From the NCBI RefSeq assembly GCF_900116895.1, contig NZ_FPCF01000001.1, positions 62,001 through 126,000 of the forward strand: 64,000 bases of DNA. Direction: 5' to 3'. Shown here in pieces: positions 56,673 through 64,000 of the stretch (position 1 is the first letter of the stretch; every line of letters starts with the position of its first letter). This DNA comes from Pseudidiomarina donghaiensis (GTDB taxonomy: Bacteria > Pseudomonadota > Gammaproteobacteria > Enterobacterales > Alteromonadaceae). Under the pieces are notes generated by a model, which was given only the letters and a program-made list of their open reading frames with translations, made no database searches and was not told the origin of the DNA. The translations under genes and the position numbers were made by a program.

Positions 56673-57770
56673 TTATACCTTAGTGTAAGTTTTCCCAAGG
56701 CGAGTACAGTCACGGCCATCATGTTTGGCTTGATATAGCCCTTCATCGGCACGACGAACAATGGAAATAAGTGTGTCTTGTTCATTGAGTTCTGCTACCC
56801 CAACGCTAATTGTTAGGTGCAGATGTTCATCGGTGAATCGGTGTTTCGCGGTAGCCGTTCGAATTTTTTCAGCCAACTCAACAGCGCCTTCAGCGTCGGT
56901 ATTTGGCGCAATAATCATAAATTCCTCGCCACCCCAACGGCCTAAAATATCTGTGGCACGTATTTTCTCGCGTAACAATTCGCTTAACTCAATAAGCACT
57001 TGGTCACCGACAAGGTGGCCATAGCTATCATTCAGTACTTTAAAGTGATCAGTATCCAGAATTAAAACTGAAAGCTCTGTGTTGTGGCGCTGAGCACGCT
57101 GAACTTCGCTGTCAAGCACAGCGTCTAGATGCGAACGGTTATGAAGTTGGGTCAGTCCATCGGTAATGGCAATGCGTTGTAACTCTCCATTACGTTCTTC
57201 TAAAAACGCATAAGCTTCCGCGCGGGACTTTTCATAATGGCGGGCAATGGTTAACACCGCAAATAATGCACAAGAAATATTAAAAAAAGCGGGTAAGTTA
57301 ATCGCATAGCTAGGCCAGGCGTTAGCCGACCAGACAATATAACCAATGGTTAGCAGCAAAAATGGTACGGTAACTTGCAGGCCTCGGCGTATACCGAGCA
57401 AGAAGAACGCGATGGTCGGCACCATGCTTAACCAAATAAACGCGTAATTACGCCCTTGGGTTAACGCAACATAGATAACCATAAACACAATAATTGTGCC
57501 GGTTAGCCAGTTAGCACTGCGCTCTAAATTCAGATTGCGCCGAAGGTCGGTTTGAATGCCTAAAATAACGCCAAAAACCGCAAGGTTGGCTGCGGCAACA
57601 GTGTAATAACCGAACAAGGTCAGGTTCAGAATGACAAAAATGCCGGAATACAGCTGTAATATAAGCAGCAAGCTTTGCATCAATCGAATACGCCAATAGC
57701 GCGGGTCTTGTCGTTCAAAAGGGTGGTTTATAATCCACCACCCTTTTTTAAGCAAAGCTTGCCAACTCAT
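56673..57770 (-). CDS. Membrane-bound diguanylate cyclase
   Basis: This 365-residue protein has about six N-terminal membrane segments (about 28-190) with no recognised ligand motif, then a GGDEF domain (about 200-360). The active site reads GGEEF (near residue 289), and RATD stands five residues upstream, matching the inhibitory I-site. It should therefore make c-di-GMP and be subject to product inhibition. The following gene encodes a probable c-di-GMP phosphodiesterase. Confidence 0.92.
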   Translation of the reverse strand: MSWQALLKKGWWIINHPFERQDPRYWRIRLMQSLLLILQLYSGIFVILNLTLFGYYTVAAANLAVFGVILGIQTDLRRNLNLERSANWLTGTIIVFMVIYVALTQGRNYAFIWLSMVPTIAFFLLGIRRGLQVTVPFLLLTIGYIVWSANAWPSYAINLPAFFNISCALFAVLTIARHYEKSRAEAYAFLEERNGELQRIAITDGLTQLHNRSHLDAVLDSEVQRAQRHNTELSVLILDTDHFKVLNDSYGHLVGDQVLIELSELLREKIRATDILGRWGGEEFMIIAPNTDAEGAVELAEKIRTATAKHRFTDEHLHLTISVGVAELNEQDTLISIVRRADEGLYQAKHDGRDCTRLGKTYTKV

Positions 57771-57789
57771 ACATTAATTACCGTTGTTA

Positions 57790-59802
57790 TTATTTTAAGT
57801 TTTCGGCATGCGGCAGTTCGTGAGCTGGCGCTTCTTTGTTACCTTCGACTAAGAAGTGCTGCATCCAACGCATTAAACGCATGGAATAATCTAACTGGGC
57901 GGCAACGCGGCGATTACCGTGTCCTTCACCTGGGTAAAGCACTAAACGCACAGGTACATTACCATGAGTTTTCAAATAGCGGTATAGCTCCATAGACTGG
58001 CTCGGGTGTACCCGCGTGTCTTCTTTGCCGTGCATAATAAGAATTGGCGTGCGCGCTTTTTCTGCATGGTAAATCGGGCTGCGCTCTAAATACCACTGCC
58101 ACTTTTCCCAAGGGTAGCTGCGTGCATGTACGGCGTGCATTTCTTTGGCAATGTCAGTGGTACCAAACTTAGAGATATTGTCACTAATACCGACAAACAT
58201 GACGCTTGCGGCAAAATGTTCAGTTAAAGCTGTGGCTGCCCAAGCTGAGGCAAAACCGCCATATGAACCGCCAGTAATACCCACTTTAGCGCTGTCGACC
58301 AAGCCAATATCAACCAAGTGCTTTTTGGCGTCAACTAGGTCATCAAACTCTTTACCAGCGTAGTCGTTTTGGCCGAGCTTCGAGAACTCAACGCCACGGC
58401 CAGTACTGCCACGGTAGTTTGGGAAGAATAGGGCATAACCTTGCTGCGCAGCATATTTTACTGGGCTGCCGTAACGATCAAGCCAGCCATTGCTGTAATG
58501 CGACTCGGGGCCACCGTGCACAACCATCATGAGTGGATAGCGTTGGCCTTCTTTGTAGTCGGTAGGGTAAACGACAATGCCTTCAAGCGTTAAACCATCG
58601 CGCGCTTTGTAACGCATGGTTTCTTGACGCGGCATGGTAATATCGGCTAACCATGGGTTCGAGTCAGTCATGCGGGTAATGCGGTCGCCACTAATGCGAA
58701 ACAGTTCAGTAGGATGCTCAGCGCTGTGGGCACGAACCAAGACGTCGCTTTTACCTGCGGCAACGTCAATGTCAACGGCCACTAATTTGCTTGGCTCCAT
58801 GATTACGCGACTTTCAAACCACTGCATGGTTAAAGCTTGTACTTCACTCTGTGTGCCGCGGTGGCCAAGCCAAATCAGTTCGTCATTGCGACGCCAAGCA
58901 ATGTCTTGTACATGACCCAAATAATCAGGCAGTACATCTTTACGCTCATTATTTTTGTTAGTGTCATAAACGTACAAGCGACCATCGGCTGGGTCGTTAT
59001 AATCAGCCGCGCCGATCACCGCTAAGTAACGGCCATCGGGGGAAAACTCAGCTTTACCGAGTTTACCAACTGACTCAAACGCTGAAACTTGTTTACCATT
59101 TAGGTCGAGTAACTGGTATTGGCTACTCATATAGTTGTCGTCAACTAAAGCAGTTGGTGCAACGCGCACTAAAAGTTGCTCATGACCAGGGCGAAACGCA
59201 ACCGATAATACTTGTATGTCGCTAGTAATTTTTACTGCACTGGCATCGGCCTTTTGGGTGTCATAAAGCCATAAGTGAGTAAATTCATGTTGCTCTTCGT
59301 AAACCTCGGCCTTGAAACCTTTTTTGGCAAGCTTCGATTTAGTTTCATCGGCTTTTTCGCGGGCACGAAACGCAATGTAACGGCCATCGTTGCTAATAGC
59401 ATAACTGCTAATTGCGGCGTCGTGGCTTAATACCAACTGCGCTTCACCGCCCGTGGTAGACATTTTATAAAGGCTGGTGTGCTTCGCGTCACCGCGCTTG
59501 GCTAAGAAGTAAATTGTTTGGCCGTTAAAACTGACAGCGCCTAGTGACTCTTTACCGGTAATGAACGGCACGCTTTGGTTGGCGCCGTTGGCCACATGCA
59601 GCTCAATATACGAGCTACCGTCTTCATCAACATAAGGTGTGCGAGGCACCACTCGGGTAAATGCTGCTAGCTCGCCATCCGCCGCTAGAGCAGCACTATT
59701 GATTGATTTGACGGTGACTGTTTCGGTTAACGTAATGTCGCGCGCTAGCGCTGGGAATGCAGTCACTGCGGCAACTAACAAGATAACTAAGTTGCGTAAC
59801 AT
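57790..59802 (-). CDS. Exported S9-family prolyl oligopeptidase-like peptidase
   Basis: This 670-residue protein has a signal peptide (about 1-20), a beta-propeller region with WD40-like PD40 repeats (about 60-380; for example AEFSPDGRYLAVIG) and a C-terminal alpha/beta-hydrolase domain. The catalytic triad is visible: Ser in GITGGSYGGFAS near residue 514, Asp in MHGKEDTRVHPSQS near 597 and His in YPGEGHGNRRV near 630. It probably cleaves peptides in the periplasm, in the acylaminoacyl or dipeptidyl peptidase group. Confidence 0.92.
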   Translation of the reverse strand: MLRNLVILLVAAVTAFPALARDITLTETVTVKSINSAALAADGELAAFTRVVPRTPYVDEDGSSYIELHVANGANQSVPFITGKESLGAVSFNGQTIYFLAKRGDAKHTSLYKMSTTGGEAQLVLSHDAAISSYAISNDGRYIAFRAREKADETKSKLAKKGFKAEVYEEQHEFTHLWLYDTQKADASAVKITSDIQVLSVAFRPGHEQLLVRVAPTALVDDNYMSSQYQLLDLNGKQVSAFESVGKLGKAEFSPDGRYLAVIGAADYNDPADGRLYVYDTNKNNERKDVLPDYLGHVQDIAWRRNDELIWLGHRGTQSEVQALTMQWFESRVIMEPSKLVAVDIDVAAGKSDVLVRAHSAEHPTELFRISGDRITRMTDSNPWLADITMPRQETMRYKARDGLTLEGIVVYPTDYKEGQRYPLMMVVHGGPESHYSNGWLDRYGSPVKYAAQQGYALFFPNYRGSTGRGVEFSKLGQNDYAGKEFDDLVDAKKHLVDIGLVDSAKVGITGGSYGGFASAWAATALTEHFAASVMFVGISDNISKFGTTDIAKEMHAVHARSYPWEKWQWYLERSPIYHAEKARTPILIMHGKEDTRVHPSQSMELYRYLKTHGNVPVRLVLYPGEGHGNRRVAAQLDYSMRLMRWMQHFLVEGNKEAPAHELPHAENLK

Positions 59803-59904
59803 ACTAAACTCCTCTTATAAATTTAATTCAGTTTACCAGTAAAATTATTGACTTCCCACGAAATATAGCCAATCTGTTAACAACATTTCAGCAACGGGCA
59901 AGCT

Positions 59905-61683
59905 ATGAACGATCAACTACTCATCGGTGGCATTCTAATAGGCGCGCTGGTTCTCTTTGTATGGGATCGCTGGCGCTATGACTTAGTCGGAATGTTTGCC
60001 TTGCTGGTTGCTGCAGCGCTCGGCTTGGTGCCCGCCCAAGAAGTGTTTTCTGGCTTCGGCAATGCGGCGGTTATTACCGTTGCCGCTGTGTTAGTGATTA
60101 GTCATGCGATGTGGCGTTCCGGCGTGGTTGATGCGTTAGCTTCTTTAATGAAGCGTGCTGGCGATAAAGCTTGGGTTCAAATGATCGCGTTAACCAGCGT
60201 AACAACCTTTTGTTCGGCGTTTATTAGTAACACGGGCACTATGGCGATTATGATCCCCGTAGCCTTACAATTGTCGCGCAGTGGTATCGGGCATGCGTCC
60301 CGAGTGCTCATGCCTATGGCCTTTGGCTCGTTATTGGGCGGCACCATTACTATGATTGGTACGCCGCCAAATATAATCATTGCCGATATTCGGCATGAAA
60401 CTATAGGCGAAAGCTTCGGTATTTTTGACTTCACGCCGGTGGGACTTAGCTTAGCAGCGATTGGCTTAGTCTTTATGTGGCTGACTAGCAAATGGCTGGT
60501 ACCGAAAACGAAGAGCCGTGATGCCGCCAACTCGCCTTACGATATGAGCTCTTATATAACCGAACTGTGGGTACCAGAGTCAGCCGGTTTCGTTGGGCAA
60601 ACCTTGTATGAATTAGAATCAAAAATAAAAGAGAACTTTGCGGTAGTTGCGATAAAGCAAGGTAAATCGGTTACCACAGCGCCCCCTAGGTACTATCGAA
60701 TCAAGGCAGAAGACGTGTTGATTGTTGAAGCTGATACAGACACGTTACAACAGATTATTGACGCAACTGGCTTCGAATTAAACGCCGACGAAGAGCTTGC
60801 TGAACGTTTCCTGGTGTCTGACGAGGTGCAAGTAGTGGAGGGGGTTGTTGGGCCTGACTCAAGGTTAATTGGCCGTTCAGCCGCGGACTTGCGCTTGCGC
60901 CATCGCTTTGGGGTGAATGTTCTTGCGGTTGCGCGCCAGGGGCAGCCGGTTAAACCAAACTTAGCAAATATTCGATTCAAACCTGGCGATGTGTTGCTAC
61001 TGCAGGGCGACGCTGAAATACTTACCGATGTGTTTCGTCGCTTCGGCTGTTTCCCATTAGCCCAGCGTAGCATGCGGATTGGCGGCGAGAAGAAATTGTT
61101 TACCCCATTAGCTATTTTTGCTGCAGCCATACTGACCAGTGCGCTTGGTCTTTTATCTGTGCCAGTTGCTTTCACGGCCGCAGCCGGAGCTATGGTGCTC
61201 AGCAACATTATCCCATTGCGCGAACTTTATGAGAACGTGGACTGGCCTATTGTTGTTTTATTGGGCGCCACTATTCCGCTAGGCGGAGCATTGGAGCGTA
61301 GTGGTGCGGCTCATACTTTGGCGGAATGGGGGTTATTAATAAGCAACGATGCGCCAGTAGCTGTTGCGTTAACGGTGTTGTTGGTTGTCACCGTTGTATT
61401 ATCCAATATTGTGAATAATGCAGCGGCAGCGGTACTCATGGCGCCCATTGCGTTAAACATGGCGTCGTCGTTAGGAGTGTCTGCTGACGGTTTTTTAATG
61501 GCGGTAGCAGTAGGGGCGGCATTACCATTTATTACCCCAATTGGGCACCAGTCAAATATTCTGGTTATGGGGCCGGGCGGTTATGCATTTGGCGACTATT
61601 GGAAGCTAGGCCTGCCCTTAACGATTGTACTCATTGCAGCAGCTGTGCCGCTTATTCTTTGGTTTTGGCCGCTAGCCGCGTAG
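59905..61683 (+). CDS. SLC13/citrate-transporter-like permease with two TrkA-C domains
   Basis: This 592-residue inner-membrane protein has two blocks of membrane helices (about 3-200 and 395-590). Between them are two TrkA-C (RCK_C) domains, about 215-295 and 305-385. [16 protein letters not shown] and [19 protein letters not shown] near residue 150 are typical of the ArsB/SLC13 fold. Members of this type carry sulfate, dicarboxylates or other anions; the substrate is not clear. Its end overlaps fabR by 32 bp, convergent. Confidence 0.9.
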   Translation: MNDQLLIGGILIGALVLFVWDRWRYDLVGMFALLVAAALGLVPAQEVFSGFGNAAVITVAAVLVISHAMWRSGVVDALASLMKRAGDKAWVQMIALTSVTTFCSAFISNTGTMAIMIPVALQLSRSGIGHASRVLMPMAFGSLLGGTITMIGTPPNIIIADIRHETIGESFGIFDFTPVGLSLAAIGLVFMWLTSKWLVPKTKSRDAANSPYDMSSYITELWVPESAGFVGQTLYELESKIKENFAVVAIKQGKSVTTAPPRYYRIKAEDVLIVEADTDTLQQIIDATGFELNADEELAERFLVSDEVQVVEGVVGPDSRLIGRSAADLRLRHRFGVNVLAVARQGQPVKPNLANIRFKPGDVLLLQGDAEILTDVFRRFGCFPLAQRSMRIGGEKKLFTPLAIFAAAILTSALGLLSVPVAFTAAAGAMVLSNIIPLRELYENVDWPIVVLLGATIPLGGALERSGAAHTLAEWGLLISNDAPVAVALTVLLVVTVVLSNIVNNAAAAVLMAPIALNMASSLGVSADGFLMAVAVGAALPFITPIGHQSNILVMGPGGYAFGDYWKLGLPLTIVLIAAAVPLILWFWPLAA

Positions 61684-62272
61684 CCTCAGCACCGCGCGCA
61701 ACAATGCGTAACTGCGATATGGTTTGTTCGGTTAAGCGTTGCTTTTCTTTACTATCAGCGTCAAGCGCGTCGGCACCTGCACTAAAAACAATGCGCACAA
61801 TAGCGTCTGCTTGTAGCTCTGCAAGTTCACGCGTAAATTTCTGCTCAGCAACTAAATAATCTACGAGCTCAGCGGTAAAATGCTCAACTTCACGCGTGAC
61901 AGCCAACCTGAAATCCCGCGAATTCCCTGACTTTTCTTGCAGTAAAAGGCGAAATATCGCGGTGTTATTACTGACAAACTCCATAAAAGTGGTCACCGAT
62001 GCCCGAATAATCGAACCGCCTTTGGCAATCTGCTGGCGCGACTGGCGCAGCAATTGGCGCAAGGTTAAACCGCCTTCATCAACCAGTGTTAACCCGAGTT
62101 CTTCCATGTTTTGGAAGTGACGATAGAACGAGGTCGGTGCAATGCCGGCTTCGCGCGCCACTTCACGCAAGCTCAAACTGGCGTAGCCATGCTCGGCACT
62201 CAATTGGTTCATGGCCGCTTGAATAAGGGCTCGACGAGTTTTTTCTTTTTGGGCAGCACGAATACCAGCCAT
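61652..62272 (-). CDS. fabR: TetR-family fatty-acid regulator (FabR/DesT-like)
   Basis: This 206-residue repressor has an N-terminal helix-turn-helix ([28 protein letters not shown] near residue 35) nearly identical in style to E. coli FabR and Pseudomonas DesT. These sense the unsaturated/saturated acyl-CoA or acyl-ACP balance. It is divergent from an acyl desaturase gene, and two operator-like sites lie between them, which fits the DesT arrangement. FabR and DesT cannot be separated with certainty by sequence here. Confidence 0.9.
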   Translation of the reverse strand: MAGIRAAQKEKTRRALIQAAMNQLSAEHGYASLSLREVAREAGIAPTSFYRHFQNMEELGLTLVDEGGLTLRQLLRQSRQQIAKGGSIIRASVTTFMEFVSNNTAIFRLLLQEKSGNSRDFRLAVTREVEHFTAELVDYLVAEQKFTRELAELQADAIVRIVFSAGADALDADSKEKQRLTEQTISQLRIVARGAEATRLAAKTKE

Positions 62273-62317
62273 GTTCTAGCAACTCTTTTTGTAAGTTGTG
62301 GTCGAACGAATTATGTC

Positions 62318-62335
62318 AGTGAACGCTTGTTCACG
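62318..62335. promoter_or_regulatory. FabR/DesT-like operator, fabR-proximal
   Basis: AGTGAACGCTTGTTCACG has perfect 6-bp arms (GTGAAC/GTTCAC) around a 4-base centre. It lies about 45 bp upstream of fabR and resembles operators of this regulator family as I recall them. Binding is inferred. Confidence 0.65.
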
Positions 62336-62393
62336 CAATTCATCGTTTTTTACATGAAAGTACTTGCACCTAGTGCTGGCCACATGTAAATTG

Positions 62394-62411
62394 AGCGAAC
62401 ACTTGTACTCT
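62394..62411. promoter_or_regulatory. FabR/DesT-like operator, desaturase-proximal
   Basis: AGCGAACACTTGTACTCT shares the AAC-N-CTTGT core with the other site and is close to the recalled FabR consensus (AGCGTACA...TGTACGCT). It lies about 60 bp upstream of the desaturase, where a promoter would be expected. Confidence 0.65.
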
Positions 62412-62469
62412 GAATTACATTGGAGGCAAAAGTGTCAGATTATTTATTTAGCAATTTGAGTTGATTTAT

Positions 62470-63636
62470 ATGTCCTTACGCGAAAGCTCAGCAGCCGCTG
62501 AAAAACCCCCTATTATTTGGCTAAACACCTTGGTGTTTGCTATCACGTTTTCAGTTGCCGCTATTGGTGTGCCTGTATATGCGTTCACACATGGCTTTTC
62601 CGCCGGTTTGATTACTGCGCTGGTGGGAACCATTGTCTTTGCCGGTATTTCAATCACCGCGGGCTACCACCGGTTGTGGGCCCACCGCACCTATGACGCC
62701 CATTGGTCACTGCGCATTTTATTCGCCCTTGGCGGTGCGTTGGCGGTGCAAAACAGCGCACTGCATTGGTCGTCTGATCACCGCGAGCATCACAAGCACG
62801 TTGACGACAACGACAAAGACCCGTATTCGGCTAAGCGTGGATTTTGGTATTCGCATATTGGCTGGATGCTGCGTGAATACCAAGCGTCGCGTTACAGCAA
62901 CTACGATAACGTGAAAGACCTTCAAAAAGACCCTGTGGTGATGTGGCAGCACCGCAACTACTTGCTGTTAACCTTGCTCACGACCATTGGCTGGCCCGTA
63001 GCTATTGGCTTGATGTTAGGCGACGTGTGGGGTGCAGTGATTTTGGTTGGTTTTGCACGTTTAGTCATTAATCACCACACCACCTTCTTCATTAATTCGT
63101 TGGCACACATTTGGGGTAAGCAAACTTACACCGACCGCAACACTGCGCGTGACAACGGTTTTCTGGCTTTATTGACGTTTGGCGAAGGCTATCATAACTA
63201 CCATCATATATTCTCAGCCGACTATCGTAACGGTATTCGCTGGTGGCAGTTTGACCCAACGAAATGGTTGATTCGTTCATGTTCATGGTTAGGCCTTACC
63301 CGTAACCTGAAGCGTACAAACGGCTACCAAATTGAAAAAGCACGCCTTGAAATGCAGTTTAAAAAGGCCACCGAACAAGCTCAAATTTCGTGTGAAACCA
63401 CATTGGCGAAGTTGCATGAAGAGTTTGATGTGCTAGTAGCAAAATTGCGCGAATATTATCAAGTACGCAAACAATTGCTTGATATAAAAACCAAGGCATT
63501 AGCGCAAAATGTTCACGTGCCAACGGTTGCTGAACTGCATGAAAAAGCTGAAGCCGTGCGCAACGCGCTCAATCACCATAAGCGTGAGTTTTCACAAATG
63601 CTGGCGCGCAGCCTGCAAGGGCCGAACGCCGCTTAG
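62470..63636 (+). CDS. Acyl-CoA delta-9 fatty acid desaturase
   Basis: This 388-residue di-iron membrane enzyme introduces a double bond into saturated acyl chains using oxygen. The three His boxes are HRLWAH (67-72), HREHHKH (104-110) and HNYHH (242-246), with several membrane helices between. A tail of about 105 residues (281-388) is charged and probably coiled coil, unlike the short ends of classic desaturases. I chose the ATG at 62470; a TTG three codons earlier is less likely. Its neighbour fabR and the operator sites suggest lipid-responsive control. Confidence 0.93.
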   Translation: MSLRESSAAAEKPPIIWLNTLVFAITFSVAAIGVPVYAFTHGFSAGLITALVGTIVFAGISITAGYHRLWAHRTYDAHWSLRILFALGGALAVQNSALHWSSDHREHHKHVDDNDKDPYSAKRGFWYSHIGWMLREYQASRYSNYDNVKDLQKDPVVMWQHRNYLLLTLLTTIGWPVAIGLMLGDVWGAVILVGFARLVINHHTTFFINSLAHIWGKQTYTDRNTARDNGFLALLTFGEGYHNYHHIFSADYRNGIRWWQFDPTKWLIRSCSWLGLTRNLKRTNGYQIEKARLEMQFKKATEQAQISCETTLAKLHEEFDVLVAKLREYYQVRKQLLDIKTKALAQNVHVPTVAELHEKAEAVRNALNHHKREFSQMLARSLQGPNAA

Positions 63637-63672
63637 TATCGGCCAAATGCCGTCGTTAATAGAGCGCAATAG

Positions 63673-63699
63673 AGCACGCAGTTATCTGCGTGCTTTTTT
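63673..63699 (+). terminator. Rho-independent terminator of desaturase gene
   Basis: A 9-bp stem (63673-63681 with 63686-63694, loop TTAT) is followed by a run of T. It overlaps the stop of the next, convergent gene. Confidence 0.85.
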
Positions 63700-64000
63700 A
63701 TTCCTCTAATTCCCACACAAAAGAATGTGGAAAGCTTGGTAGGTTTTCCGCGGTGTTATTTTTTCGTGCTTCACTCACCGCCTGCGCAACCTTATTGCGG
63801 TAATCGGCAAGCTCAAACCATACTTCGATAAAACGCTCGGAGGGTTGCTGGCCGCTCTCAACGTACGCTTGCAGCAACGAACCCGCTACCGCGTAGGCTT
63901 CGCGTAAGCGCGTTGCTTGCTTGGCTTCATAGGCGGAAATTTGTTGCAGCACTGGTGCTGAAAAGTCATCATCTTGGCTAAATTCTTGGTCTATAAAATA
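63698..64000 (-). CDS. Partial gene of unknown function (5' end beyond window)
   Basis: An open frame runs from the stop at 63698 to the right edge, at least 100 codons. The visible protein is helical and charged, with QISAYEAKQATRLREAYAVAGSL and a Trp-rich end (VWFELADYRNK, SFVWELEE). The last 17 codons before the edge (YFIDQEFSQDDDFSAP) are open too, so the true start is outside. I do not recognise the family. Confidence 0.7.
   Translation of the reverse strand, partial: YFIDQEFSQDDDFSAPVLQQISAYEAKQATRLREAYAVAGSLLQAYVESGQQPSERFIEVWFELADYRNKVAQAVSEARKNNTAENLPSFPHSFVWELEE

Overview
The window looks like ordinary chromosome from a marine gammaproteobacterium of the Alteromonadales, most likely Idiomarinaceae (Idiomarina, Pseudidiomarina or Aliidiomarina). 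That assignment is an inference from gene content and order: gamma-type blocks (rsmD-ftsY-ftsE-ftsX-rpoH, gpmI-envC-yibQ, secB-gpsA, slmA-coaBC-radC-rpmB-rpmG-mutM, lexA-sulA beside plsB), a full aa3-type oxidase cluster, and several exported peptidases and amino-acid transporters. I see about 66 protein genes, no rRNA, tRNA, CRISPR array, insertion sequence or prophage. Coding density is very high and no gap exceeds 300 bases.

Layout. 0-9.4 kb: fpr, a lipoprotein gene bracketed by a duplicated fpr 3' end, comM, threonine aldolase with a coupled lipoprotein gene, a two-gene reverse transsulfuration operon, small metabolic genes and a DUF416 gene behind a long inverted repeat. 9.4-14.3 kb: rsmD, ftsYEX and rpoH (ribosome methylation, membrane targeting, division, heat shock). 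14.3-20 kb: envC/gpmI and secB/gpsA. 20-25 kb: slmA-coaBC, radC, rpmBG, a HIF-prolyl-hydroxylase-like oxygenase and mutM. 25-34 kb: bioH, comF, an M14 peptidase, nfuA, a four-repeat DUF4397 lipoprotein, a MATE transporter and a polysaccharide deacetylase. 34-42 kb: cytochrome c oxidase subunits II, I and III with Cox11, SURF1, Sco, heme O and heme A enzymes. 42.5-46 kb: lexA-sulA with two SOS boxes, then plsB. 46-51 kb: ubiA, ubiC, glpG, glpE, tdh and kbl in one direction. 51-64 kb: coaD, an NSS transporter, pckA, two c-di-GMP genes, an S9 peptidase, an SLC13-type transporter, a FabR/DesT regulator facing an acyl desaturase, and a partial gene at the right edge.

The genes fit an aerobic, protein- and amino-acid-consuming heterotroph: secreted M14 and S9 peptidases, amino-acid uptake, threonine breakdown (ltaE, tdh-kbl), gluconeogenesis through PckA and respiration through an aa3 oxidase. 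I do not see a clear undescribed multi-gene system such as a defence island or biosynthetic cluster. The best leads are local: the 593-bp insert that rebuilt the end of fpr, the prolyl-hydroxylase-like gene beside ribosomal protein genes, the LOV-like PAS domain without its cysteine on a degenerate GGDEF-EAL protein, a second Sco-like protein in the oxidase operon, and the paired operators between the fatty-acid regulator and the desaturase.
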